Source of the DNA: Lota lota
Taxonomy: Eukaryota > Chordata > Actinopteri > Gadiformes > Lotidae
Reading direction: 5' to 3'
Length of the DNA stretch: 64,000 nt
NCBI GenBank assembly: GCA_026745465.1
Contig: JACYXH010000239.1
Span: forward strand, 211,501-275,500
Part shown: positions 48,704 through 61,400 of the stretch, piece by piece
Layout: the number at the start of each line of letters is the position of its first letter
How positions within the stretch are numbered: the stretch's first letter is position 1
Notes under the pieces: generated by a model
What the model saw: the letters and a program-made list of their open reading frames with translations, nothing else
Told to the model about the DNA's origin: nothing
The model's database searches: none
Translations under genes and position numbers: made by a program

Positions 48704-51700
48704 ATGGACTTGAAAAGGTTTTCAATATCTGAACCTCCAACGGCTGGATCGGAGGTGGTGTTCGTGATTAAAAAGGTCCGTTTTAAGAGCCATGTTGGTC
48801 TGGTGGAACTGTTGGTGGACATCGGCTGTGAAGTTAAAGGCGTCCCGGAGAACAAGAGTGAGGAAACCACGTCTGATCAAATCAGTTCCAACTGTGATTT
48901 ACAAGCTAACGGTGTCCTGGAAAGCGTCTTAACAAGACACCAGAATAACATTCCTTCCTCGCCATATCAGTTAGAAACCTGCTTTCTCGCTAATATTCTG
49001 CCTTTTGCGGAGAAATGGTCAGAAAAAGCCACAATATTTTTGAAATCTGTACTTGACAAGCAAATGAGTGGATTGGTTAAAGATGTACTGATGCCATACA
49101 GGATCATCCTCATTGACATTCCATTGATCGCCAATTTTCTGTCCCGGGGTCGGATGGCAAAGAAGATTGAAGCTGGCCACTTCAAGAGCCTGGTCATCTT
49201 ATCTCTAGATTCCCCTACCATGCTTTCCACACCATGCTCCTTAAGCCCTTTACCGTCTAATGGTGGCTGCGCACAGGAGGCGCCCGGACAATACCTCTAC
49301 CTGGAACTGCAAACTGACATCTTTGAGAATGTCGAGGTGACACAAGTGACCGGTCCGCTGAGCTTGTTCTGTAAACTCAATATATTCTCCAAAGAACTGG
49401 AGAAGCTTTCCAAACAGATGCAGCTGCACTACAATGGAAGGTCTGCTCTGGGGCTGGGCCCACCTTGGGCAAGTGGTTCACCGTGTGCCACCAGAAGTAC
49501 TGGCGGCACATGGCAGCGTTCTCAGCTGACCCAAGCCGTGGCGAGCGACACCGGGTTTGTGGAAGTGCTGCACGTAGATCACGGTGAGACTCAAAGGATC
49601 CCGACATCTGAAGTCCGACATCTGCACGAGAGCTTCCTCCGAATACCGGTCTTCACATACCACTGTGCTATCGATGGGGTGCATGGCACGACTTGGCGCG
49701 AAGACCAAATAGATGTCTTGAAATCGCTGACTCGTGGTGCTGTTGTGGCTAAATTTGAACGCTATGATGCAGTGAAAAATATCTACGATGTCAAGTTCTT
49801 TGGAGTTGAGGCGGAACGCAACAATCCATATTTTACAGAGGAATCTATAGGTCTTTCAGACTCGAGACACACCCGTGAGGATTCTGCTGCTGAAGACTGT
49901 ACCACTCCATCGGGTACAGGTGACATGGAAAAGAGTTTCAGCCCCAAGGTCGACTTGATGGCTCAATTCCTGCAATACAGCACGTCACCCGAGTCCACGA
50001 ACCCACCAGCAAATGGAAGAACGGACGATGACAAATGTGTTGACAAGAAATACTGGCCCAATCCGTCACTCCTCAGGAGGCTAAATGCAAACTCTGTGAT
50101 GCAGAATGGACATGCTTCTCCCCAGGACCCTATTGTGAAGAAAGAAACCATATGTGAACTATTCTTACCGGTAGGGAGCTGTGTGGCTGTCAAAGTATCT
50201 TTCATCGAAAGTCCAGCAATGTTTTTCTGTCAAATATTAGAAAACAGAGACTATCTTGTGCTCCTAATGGAAGATTTGCAAAGTTATTATGATACATCTA
50301 GCATTGAGAAGCACGTCAATGATTTCTGTGTTGCCCGGCACCCAGAAAACCACATGTGGTACCGCGGGAGAATAATTGACCACCAGTCATCAATGATGGA
50401 TGTCAGATTCATAGACTACGGTCACACTTTCAAGGTTCCTGTGCAAGACCTACGCACCATTGATCCACGCTTCATGTGTTTGAATATGCATGCCTTTCAG
50501 TGCTGTTTGCAAACCCCACTGCACCCCGCCAACCCCAGTGCTGCTGTTTGGACTGATGAGGCCACAGAAGTATTCCACAAGTTCCTAGATACAACAGATT
50601 TAGCAAATGGCGAGTTGAAATGCACTGTCAAAGCTAAGACATGCAACCCACAAGGTTTTGCGTGTAGCGTTGTCGACATCGAAACCCCTCTTCAGAGTGT
50701 ATGCAACCTGCTCACTCAAATGTTGGCATCACAGTCTGTAAACCCTCTGGAGGTCTTTCCTGTTCCACTGGTCACACCGGGATACAGTCACTCAACCCAC
50801 GACCTTGAGGTTGGTTCCAGGGAGGAGGTGTGCATCATGTGCTCTGTGAGTGTCAATCACTTCTACTGCCAGCTCACCAGGAACGGCCATTCGTTTGACA
50901 GAATCATGGAAGGTGTTGAGCAGCTTCTGGCTAGCCAGTCGCAAAGCACTGATCTTCCTCTGGTGGTCGACAGCGCGTGTATCGCAAGGTACACAGACAA
51001 TAAGTGGTACAGAGCTCAAATAAAGAAGATCGGTCCTCAGCTCCAGGTTTGCTTTGTGGAATTTGGTGATGTCATGTCATTGAAAATGTCAGATGTTCGT
51101 CCTGTTCCAGCAGAATGTAGTGCGGTCCGATCGCTTCCTGCGCAGGCTATCGAAGTTGGCCTTTTCAATGTTCCGGCCGATGCACCAAAGGAGATCAATG
51201 ACTGGTTTGAAGAACACGCCGTCGGCCACTGTTTCACTATCTCTGTGGAGGAAATAGACTCCAGTGGGAAGCCACTTGTTGAACTCTTTGATGGGACGTT
51301 GAATGTAAATCTTGCAATCAAAGAGGGGACAGTGATGGCAAAAAAACGAAATGGCTCACACCCACAGCCCGTTCCTTTGCCGACTTCCAGCGCTGAACAG
51401 AGCACACTGGAAATCCCAGTGGACGACTGTAAAATGCAAAAACAAACCATCACTGAACCAAAGTTGAGGACCACGCAACAAACCGAAGTGTGTAGCAGAA
51501 ATGGCCTGCAAGCAAAGGTTGAGCAGGAGACTAGTGGACCGTCCGTACCATACACCTTGGTGGACACGGGAAAACCTGTGAATCCTTTGGTGGAATCCAT
51601 AAATACCTTTCAAAATGCAACATTGGCAGACCTTCCCACTAGGCATCTAGAGCAAGGATCATCTTCTGCCGTGCACGTTTCCCATTTCAAGAACCCTTCA

Positions 51701-53353
51701 AGGTTTTTTGTCCAACTCCAACAGGATGGGAAGGACATATACGCCATTGCAGAACAACTCAACGATCCAGAGGGGGTGTTTTCCAATCCGGTTGAATTTG
51801 ACAGCTTGAATGTTAGTGATTTGATCAGTGCAGAGTTTCCTGACGACGGTTCATGGTATCGTGCAGTTGTTGGGAAGAAGCTTGACAATGGGTCACTCGC
51901 TGTTCAGTTCATAGACTTTGGCAATGAGGCCACAATCCCTTGTGGCAAGACATGCTACCTTGACAACAAATGCCTTGCTCAGCCACGGTTCAGTATTCCA
52001 TGTAAATTTGGAGAAATTGGCAACAACCAAGAACAGTGGGATCAGGAGGCGATATCAGCGTTCAGAAGCAATACTGTGGAAAATCCTCAGAAGACTTACT
52101 CATGCACCTTCATGAAAGAAACTCTAAATGTTTGGGATATTGTTTTAGAGGACCAGGGCATTGCATTGTCACAGACCTTCATCCAGCAAACTCTAACTGG
52201 ATCAAACTTGAAACAAACTGATTGCACTGAAGAAACCTCCCAATACTCTAAGCCGGACATCATCCCAAACAGTCTATATCAGGTGTTCGCAACGTGCATT
52301 GTGGGACCCCACTTCTTCTGGTGTCAGTATGAGAACTCTGAGGTTCTGGACAAGGTGTCCAAGCTTGTAGAGGAGGCTGGACAATCAGGAGGGCAGGACC
52401 CCACCTGGGTCGAGACCCTGAGCCTCGGCAGCCCCTGCCTTGCACTTTTCACCGACGACAATCGGTGGTACCGGGCTCAGGTCATCCGCAGGACCGGCAA
52501 CACGATCTCCGTTTTGTTCATAGACTACGGCAATGAGGCAGATGTCGACGTGAGCGGCTTGAAGGCGGCGCCCCACTTCCTGTTTGAGACGGCCCCCCAG
52601 GCGTTTCTCTGCGCCTTGGAAGGGTTTGCAGAATCTAAGGGCACCTGGGAGGAGTGCGCTTCCGATGAATTCTACGAACTCCTGGTGGACAAAGCTCTCG
52701 GCGTGACTCCGCTTAACGTGATGGACAATCTTTACACGTCGATTCCTCAGTACACCGTGAAGGTGGAGGTTGGAGAAACGATGGTGAACAAAGCAATGGA
52801 AGATCACTGGAAATGTTTGGGGGAAAATGATGGTGACAGCAGCCCAGCGCAGACCCCACCATTGGTGAGTATTGCTGTACTTTATGAGAACCTTGTGTCG
52901 GTACCTCCCAGACCATTTAGATGCACATTGGTCATTTAATCTTTGAAATCATGCGATATCCGTTATTTACCTATTCTAGACTCAATGGGGTTCATTTGAT
53001 GCTCTTTTCAGTTCTGTGCAGTTTGTGTAAACATGTATTTATTTATTTTGTTATTTTTAGCTTGTTTGTGCCAAGAACCAAGTTATGAACACCAGCATCC
53101 TACCATGTTACTAAATGGTAAATAATAGGCAAATAACTGACCAAACTGTGCTATTTTGTGCTTTAACAAATGTCGGTTGATTTGTACATGTAACACGGCT
53201 CACTTAAGTGGAGTGAAATTAGTCTGAGATCTGCTTTTGTTATTGCATTTTTTTTGTTTCATTAGTGCTCTCAATAATTTTTGTTTCATTTTTGCTCAAC
53301 AGAGTATTCAACATCAACTGGAGAGAAATCAGCAGGACTCGATGTCAAACTAG
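48704..53353 (+). CDS. tdrd6: Multi-Tudor germline protein, TDRD6-like, 2 coding exons, 1403 aa
   Basis: A giant exon (acceptor at 48686, ATG 48704 to 52864) joins a 17-codon last exon (53303-53353), phase 0. Five extended Tudor domains are recognisable by their F/WYR…V.FIDYGN cores at about residues 259-300, 542-579, 758-794, 1040-1078 and 1244-1282, after a degenerate N-terminal one. Landmarks shared with TDRD6 are GSPCA, VEVLHVDHG, HSTHD ahead of the third core and FYCQL. TDRD6 sits in the germ-granule/chromatoid body and binds dimethylarginine of Piwi proteins. Neighbours ankrd66 and an ADGRF gene match human 6p12 next to TDRD6, but vsnl1 on the other side also allows TDRD15, a relative. 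It is much shorter than human TDRD6 (about 2100 aa) and seems to lack the human third Tudor and the long C-terminal tail. The first recognisable core has WQR instead of WYR. Confidence 0.85.
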
Positions 53354-53397
53354 TTCAAATATTGAGCATTTGAATGAGTAAAAATGTACTTGTGTGT

Positions 53398-53403
53398 AAT
53401 AAA
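53398..53403 (+). terminator. tdrd6: tdrd6 poly(A) signal
   Basis: AATAAA 45 bp beyond the inferred stop at 53353; supports the short last exon. Confidence 0.65.
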
Positions 53404-53895
53404 TTTGATAATTAAATAAGAGTTTGCAATTCTTTTACTTCATTCATTTTCTATAATGCATACACAATAACATTTGGTTCAAAATGTTATTTAAAATATC
53501 TAGAAATACACAACTCAACACATTTTAAACTTGAATTCTGTAATTGATTGAACATGCACTTTAGTGTAAAATACGTTGATATTGGTTGTATCGTCTTTTT
53601 TAAGCTGGAAGCAAATGTTCATTCATATGAACTGTCATTGTAGTGATTTGGTAAGAAATAATGGTTTCTGGTTTATAGAATTAACTGCGGCTTTCAGATT
53701 TAATTTGTGTCGGTATATGTATGTATGTATGTGTATATACACATGTGTGTGTGTATGTATATGTAGGTGTACGAATAAATGTATGAAAAACCAATGAAGG
53801 AAACCACCACCAGATGGCAGCAGAAGCAATCATATGTACTGATTTCCCGGGTCGTTCATTTGTTGAGCGTTGCCAGGCAACGCTCATTCTGAGCC
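53404..53895. other. Short intergenic, tdrd6 to ankrd66
   Basis: About 490 bp with a GTAT/GTGT repeat at 53717-53770. The ankrd66 promoter must lie here; no motif is distinctive. Confidence 0.45.
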
Positions 53896-54988
53896 ATGAC
53901 AGAGTTGCACCAGGCCGCAGCGGCTGGGGACTGTGATCTGGTCGAGGAATTACTGAAGAACAAAAAATGCGATCCTAACCAGAGAGACCTCGATTGGAAC
54001 CGCAAGACGCCGCTCCACTGGGCTGCGGCTAAAGGTAGGCGTACAGAAAGCCAGAGCAGGCCTTGTTGCATTTGCTAATCATTTCCGGGCGTTTGCTCTC
54101 AAGTTTCACATAATTATAAAAAATGTTACGTTGCAACATGGTTGGCCAATACAATGCCAACTGTGTTTCACTTTAGTTGAAATCCCTTCCCGCATTCAGG
54201 ACAGACGGAAATCGTCAGGATTCTGGTAGAGAACGGCGCGCGGCCGTGTTTGAGGACGGATAACGGCTGGACCCCAGCGCACTTCGCCGCGGAGTCGGGA
54301 CGACTGGGCGTATTGCGTCTGCTCCACGCGCTGCACGCCTCCGTAGACAAGGAGGACGTCTCCGGCGACAGACCAATCAGGCTGGCGGAAATGTATGGAC
54401 ACGAGGACTGTGTTCGCTTCCTTCAAATGTAGGCCTTTGTGTTATTGATAATTGTGTTATTGATGAGTAAACTTAAAGGGCCCACACAATGAAAAATGTG
54501 CTCTCATAGTCCTAATTTAGTTAAGTAGAACTTCTCCAATACAACTGAAGACCCATTTTTATTTTCAAATATTAAGTGTTGGTATTTTTCATATATTGGC
54601 GTCCAAAAATGTATTTGTCCAATGACATTGGTCAATCTATTAGTCAACTGTAACTCATAGCACGGTGATTGAAAGCTAGCTTTGGTTTTTGATGCATTAC
54701 AATATCACGTCTAAGCTCGAAAAACATGGGAAGAATCGAAAAATGTCATCAGACTTCCGTTGGATAGGGCCTTTAAAAGAACTTTAATATATTAATTTAC
54801 TCCAGACCATCTTGTGAAACAAAGGAGAAATGTCGTCTGTGTGTGTGTGTCTGTGTGTGTGTTGCAGTGCGGAGATGGAGGCCAAAGCCTACCGCCAGAC
54901 GGCAGTTCAGAAAGGCATCTCTTTGGACGAGACAGATGAAGAGTGGGAAGCTCAGCAAAAAGAGAATGGAATGGATTTAAAAAAGTAA
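53896..54988 (+). CDS. ankrd66: Ankyrin repeat domain protein 66, complete, 3 exons, 162 aa
   Basis: Exons: 53896-54034, 54200-54428 and 54868-54988, phases consistent. MTELHQAAAAGD at the start and the order of ankyrin repeats (RKTPLHWAAAKGQTEIVRIL, then GWTPAHFAAESGRLGVLRLL, then GDRPIRLAEMYGHEDCVRFL) match vertebrate ANKRD66, as does the C-terminal KGISLDETDEEWE. It has three to four ankyrin repeats, no signal peptide and no membrane segment; function is not established beyond protein binding by the fold. The last acceptor follows a short GT repeat. It converges on the downstream adhesion GPCR gene, about 430 bp away, as the ANKRD66-ADGRF neighbourhood in human would predict. Confidence 0.93.
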
Positions 54989-55118
54989 CCGGGGATGAAA
55001 GACAAACAGAGATGTGTCCAGAAACTACATTTTAATTTGGACTATGTTTGTCAATGATCTGAAAGGTGAATAACACAATAGGCTCTATATAGAAAGACCA
55101 AAACAAATAATCATGTCA

Positions 55119-55124
55119 AATAAA
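55119..55124 (+). terminator. ankrd66: Candidate ankrd66 poly(A) signal
   Basis: AATAAA about 130 bp downstream of the ankrd66 stop. Confidence 0.5.
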
Positions 55125-55420
55125 TAAGTTCAAGAGAAGTATCTAAAATGACGAAAATGTATATTATATTTATCTCCAACTGTTTAGGTTGTCATAAGGC
55201 AACACATTAATATAATCAAATGTCTACTTCGACTAAATTTACTAATAAAAGTAATTGACCTCCCTTGACACACATCCAGTGATCTCGTTATACATCCCAT
55301 GATCTAACAGTTGTAGTCTACAACATTATGCCTACGGCAGCCAAAAACAATGACATTTCCCTGCTGAAGATGAAATATGTTTCCATCCACTTAAGAGGTG
55401 ACAGGTTGGTGTCTCAGGAG

Positions 55421-58400
55421 TCAGTTTTCCATCACAGACTGCAAGGTCAAGGAGATCTCCTTAGTGGACGAGGGCGGTTTCTGGGGGATCAAAGACAAAA
55501 GTGTCAAACGACTGCCAAAACACATTTGCAAATAATACAAGTGTAGTTAGAGATCTGTGTAAAACTCACATTTACGGACAGACGTTTCATCAGTGCGTCT
55601 CGGACCTGAGTGAAATAAAAAACTGTTAATGACCGTGTCCATTTTACAGTTATAGGTACATTGTGGAACATCTTTTTGTTTGAAATGTACTCTAAAACAA
55701 ATTCTGTCATGTAGATTCTAAGGCTACAGGGATCTAGGTTCATTGCTCCGACTGCAGCAGCGTAGAGAAATCTGTTCAATCTCAAAAAGTGATTGCGCTT
55801 TTCAAATACGGGCGGGGTTTGGAGAGGAGCAGAGTGGTTTTTGCTAGCTTGAAATCGAAAATCTTGCACATTGTACCTTTAATATACAACAGTGAATGTG
55901 TTGTATTTAAAGAGGCAACCAAGCTGTGAACAGTTTCAGATCGCCTCAATTACTTATCCCCGGCGACTCATTTTAGACAATCAGAAAGAAGCTGTGGAGT
56001 GATTGTGGTGTTGGCTGGTCAAAACGAAGTTGTATAATAAATACCATTTTCTCTCCTACACACGCGGTCAGCAAGATGAAGAGTCCCTGGGGAGGCATCG
56101 GAGACAGAGCGTTAATAAAGGAACAGGAGTATATAGCTAGGCTTCACGAGGATCTGAGGGCTCCCACCTGGAAAGAGTTACAGATGCTGAAGATGTAGTA
56201 GACAACGGATGCTGCCAGGCCTGCTGCCAGGTCAAGGGCTAAAGTAGCGAAACCGAAGACCCAGGTCACTCCGAAGACGGGTGTCAGGATGATTATGGCC
56301 CTGACAATGCGTATAGCGGCGTGGCTACTGCCGTGGCTTTCACCTCCTCTTCCTCCTCCTCCTCCCTTGGGGTGGTTCAGCAGCTTGATGATCACCAGTG
56401 CCATGCTGAAAAGGTTGAAGAAGACAATGATGCCCACCGGTATGATGAAGGAATAGAAGGAGCCCTTGAGCATGCCGTGGTGCGTCAGCCAACAGCTCTG
56501 GGCGTCGTAGTACGACCCCTCTGCCCCGCCGTTGTGGGATACAAACGTGGCGGTCACGATCAGAAATGGGGCGCCGTAGCCTGTTAAGTAGCACACGCCC
56601 TGGTACCTCCCTTTGTTCAGATCCGAAAACACAAACACGGTCTGGTAGAGGAGAAGGGTGCTGAGGCAGAACATCCAACAGAACTGCGCCAGGTAGAAGA
56701 AGTGCTGCAGCACCACGCAAACCTGACACCAGTATTCGGAAATGATTCCAGGGAAGGCGGAAGCCAAGAGACTGCAGTCTCCCACCAGTAGCGACACGGA
56801 GATGTTCACGAGCGTGACGTGGCGCAAGAACAAGCTGTTGGTCTTCACCACGGTGTTCCAGACTAGACACTCAATCGCCAGGAACAAGGTGAGAGAGGCG
56901 ATGGAAAATGCCAGACCCACGTAGGTTATCTCACGCAGCGCCGGCAGATTGACCGCGTTTCTTGACAGGAGGGTGGCATACGAGGAAGAGGGCTTGCACT
57001 TACAGACGCCTTCATTGTTCGGACCACCCCAAATGCACCGGTTAAGTGACCACTTCTTGTTGGCATCATCCATGGCAGCGCAGTTCATGGGGTAGTTGCG
57101 TGGTCGCGGGGTGGTCAGCTGGAATTTGATTAAGACCTCTGACTGGTCTTGACCCTTAGGTTTGCCGTCAACACTCATCGTCACCACGATGCTGTTGGGA
57201 TCGGCGTTTGGCTGTATGGGCGGCAAAAATTTGGCAAGATTTTTAAAACCCGCCATTTTCACGATGCCTTCGTGCCTGCTGACGGAAAGGGTGACGTTGA
57301 AGACCTCGTTCGTACAGTTATTGTCCATGCAAGTCTGCATCTTTACATTCGACGTCTCTTTGGTCAGTTTCCTCGATACGTTGGTGTTCCTGATCAACTG
57401 CCCAACAGACACCAAGTATAATTCGGCCATCGACACGTTGCTTTGCGCATTTCTGGTACGATTCCAAACGCTCTCCGAAGGAATGTTGAGGATGTTACTG
57501 GATGACGTCAACATGTTCTGAGAATACAGATTTCATATTTTAGACACAACGCACAAACCAAGCAATTTAACACTATTGACGGCTGGGGGAACTTAATTTA
57601 AACACAATGGGATCGAGATGACAAGTTGTTACTTACATCTAATATGGATTCATTGAAAACGGTGTTAAAGCTTTGCATGTTGTCGAGTATGTTGATGGAC
57701 GTATTTAAATTAGAAATGGTGTTGATGCTCTCTGTGTCGTTAGTGGCAGTTTTAAGGCGAAGAAACAACTTTTCAGCATTCTGGGAGACGGATCCGAGGC
57801 CTTTGTTAATCTCCTGTAAGAAATCTTGGGCAATTATCGGTAAGCAATGACACACATTCTTCTTCAAATGCTTTGTATAATCATTATGTGATAAAAACAA
57901 AATGTCCACTGCTTACCATAGTGTCTTCTACGATGCTGAAAAGGTCATGGTTCACGCACTGTGACTCCTCCTTCTCCCAATGTCCGGCATCGTCACATTT
58001 CCGCAATCTGAACCCCGACTTCCCCTCACATTGCAGCTTGGCAAAGAAGTTGGCCTTCGTGTCCGGCCAATCCTCAACCGCTGAACAAAAAATACTTTCT
58101 TCTATTGGAAAAACATTTGCGGGAAAAACGTCATCAATGCCAAATCTATAGTACAATGATTAATCATGGCCTAACTGGCACACTACATGGCTGCATTTTC
58201 CAAACCAATATTGTAACCTTCAGAGCATACATGCGTAGCCTAATACATGGACAGGTTGTGTAGGAATTCAGACCATAAACACAAACTACTGCTACTTTAC
58301 TAGTTTGTGTTTTTTATACCCCAATATGTACAAGCAGTCAATACATGTAAAGTAAGTATAAAGAGCTTTTAAAACATTGAAAATGGATGTCCAGAGCAAA

Positions 58401-61400
58401 GTTACATTATTTGAATATGTTTCATCGAATGTGTGCTCAGTCCACAAGATTGGTGAAAATAAGGATTTGCGGCCCCTTTGTTGAAATATTTTTAACCCAG
58501 GACAAGAAAGACGTGTTAGAACGACAGTGTTTAAAAGCACTCACGACTACTGCATGTCACCACCCAATATGAAGGGCCGCCCTAAAGACTTTTTATAGGT
58601 TCTGCAAGGCAGGTTTTTTAAACTAATTGTTTCCACACAGATTTAGCAACGGAACCCAGCAGATTGTTCGAAGTCTCTAGCTGAGGGAAGCGTTTGGAGA
58701 CTGATTTGTGAGTCTACCATAAGCCTTATAAATAATGTATAAACGAATACATTAGTTAACATGAACACCATTACCTTAGTTAGCATGAACACCATTAGCA
58801 AACATGAACGCCATTGATAAATTATCGTTCGACTATTGGTTAACTATTAATTAACTAAGTACATTTTAGGTAATGCTTATTACTGCATCAACTAATGTTA
58901 ATTAATGGTTAGTTAATGTACCCTTATTGTAAAGGTTTACCGCTTAAATTAACTACTTGTAATACGTGTTAACACCCGAGACGTACTGTATATGACATTG
59001 ATTTCAATCGAGGCCTCTCTGCTTTGGTGTTTTCTGTTTTCGAACACACACGTGATCTTTGCTGGTTTCTTCTCGTCCTCCGTCAAACACCCCACGGCTG
59101 TGCTGACGTCATACGTACTGGTGTCTTTTTCTGCAGGAAATCAAAACATCAAAACGATTTGTCAGTAAGAGTGAAAATTGCTGTTCCAATGACAGGAACG
59201 GAAAGCCAAGTTAATCGTCGTGGCCAAAAGACGAGACAAACACCGTGCTCACCAAAGTTTGTTCCTGTCACCACGTCGGAGAGATTCCCCACAACAATCC
59301 ATTTTGTGGCGTAGTGCTCGGTGCTGTTCTTTATTTCACATTTGACCCTCACCGCCACCACGGCGAAGCCGTCTTTGCATCGGGGGTACTGGGGTTCGCT
59401 GAGGATGTCGATTTGGGGCAGCAGTGCGACGTCCAGTGCGACGCTGGCTCGGTGAGCTATCTTCACACTAGATTGCGATTCCGGCCTGAAGGTACAAGTG
59501 ATCGTGCCTTGCGAAACGGAACAAGGGAACCGCTTCATCGTCCGAACAACGTAGTGCAATTACATATATATATATTTTTTTTTTAATAAAGACACACACC
59601 TGTCCAGATTCCGGACGTGTTTGTAAGTTGTAGCGTGGTGGTTCTGGTCCCGTTTGACGTCACGACGGACTCCGTTCCGTTAGTGATAGGAAAGACTTCT
59701 TTTTCTTTTGCCTGTTTCCACTCCTGGGCGGACGTTTCCTTTTGGGACGACATGCAGGTGATCGTCACCTGGCTGTTCAGCCTCACCGGCTGTGAGGGTG
59801 CGTTTATGTCTATAAGGCCTGTGCAAGATCAGCGGATATTATCCATTCAATACATCGACAAATAATCGTACGTGAGGTCATTTCTGAAGACTTGGATTAG
59901 ACTGTCTTGTGATGAAAAAGCTAAAACACCGGACAGATAAGTGACAATGATATTGAATATTATATTGAGAATTAATATGCCCAGGGGCAGTGGTTCCATT
60001 AGTCGAGGAAGGCAACTGCCTGGGGCACCCAGCCAGTTGCTTCCATTACCCCAAAAGCAATAAGTTGTCAACTTACAGGTCGACATCCACATAGATGTTG
60101 AAGACCACTGATTGGTGAATTGATGAGCAGGGCTGGGTGCGCAACCTCTCAGTTGCGGGAGCACAGCTAACCTCGCTTAGCTTTGATTCTAATAAACATT
60201 GAAAGCTTGTATTTGCTCTCCTTTTGAAAAGTTTGTTGTACTCCCAATAGTACGCAAAACATAGGACGTGTGTAGGACCAGTTACCGTTTGAATAAAGGG
60301 GGAACTTTTATTATTGTGCGATCAATTATCCACAGATCGGGTTGTATGGTTGGTTGATAAATCACCCTCTATTGTACATTTGGTTTAATACGTTGCGTAT
60401 TAAACGCAACCTATACAACCTATACGTTGCGTATAGGTTGAATGAGAAGTATGAATTGAAAACTCTTTGCAACATTGTCGCCGGGCGGGTAGAAAAATGT
60501 TGAGCCCCTTAGGCCCCTAAAAAACGAAATACGCCCCTGTGAATACACAAATGGCCCATAATAAACAAAAATGTATTTTTACTATATTTACCTTCAGTTT
60601 CCAATGTAAATGTGGCGTTCACTACTGCTGTTGCTGCTGCGGTTTTCTGCTCCAGTGTCTTTGTAGACATTCGGATGTTGACGTATACCTCAAATAATGC
60701 ATACACACCTGGCCTTTAATAAATGATAATACACGTTATTATGTGCTTTACATTATATTCTCTCTCTCTCTCACTCACTCACTCAGTTAAGAGTAGGGCA
60801 TAGAAACAGTACAAATAATTAATATCACAACCAGGGAAAAGTGAAATAATAATACTAGAATGCATTGAAAGTCGGTGTTTTTGGTACAACGTCTGAACAA
60901 CAAGTGGAGTAGTTTACGTGAACTCTGTAATCCGCATGCCATCGAAGCCCAGCAGGGTACTGTAAACTGGCATCACCTGAACAAAAAAAAAAAAAAAAAC
61001 ATTTCAGGCGATAAAGAGCTATCCACTAGAGATGGTCCATACACGCGTGTGTTATAGATCACGAATGGCCAAAAGATTAAGACCTAATCAATTCAATCAT
61101 GCGGTTCAATCTAGTAAACTAAATTCTGCTTTGCATCCGTGAAAAACCTACCTTCATTATCAGGTCAGCGCTAAGTTTTTGGAACCTCTCAGAATTCGGG
61201 TCTGCCATGGCGTGGTCATATATCACACTGTTCAGATACATCGACCCATAAAGAGTGACTAAAGATAATAAATAAATAAAAAAGTGCAGTTTATGTTATC
61301 CAAGAGAAGCCTCGCGATATAACACACAAATATGTAGGCCAACCTCAAGCTACGCGATATCACCCACATTGTTTACCTCGTTCTATGCATTAGCCTACCT

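Noticed and set aside
49440..49560. Suspected frameshift in the first full Tudor of the tdrd6-like gene
   Set aside because: The frame is open through the region, and SPCATRSTGGTWQR followed by FVEVLHVDHG aligns with the family in the same frame; the oddity is substitution, not a frameshift.
52865..52939. Read-through C-terminus of the tdrd6-like exon (VSIAVLYENLV… to the stop at 52939)
   Set aside because: A consensus donor GTGAGT follows TTG at 52864, and a phase-matched last exon with a nearby poly(A) signal exists; could still be a retained-intron form.
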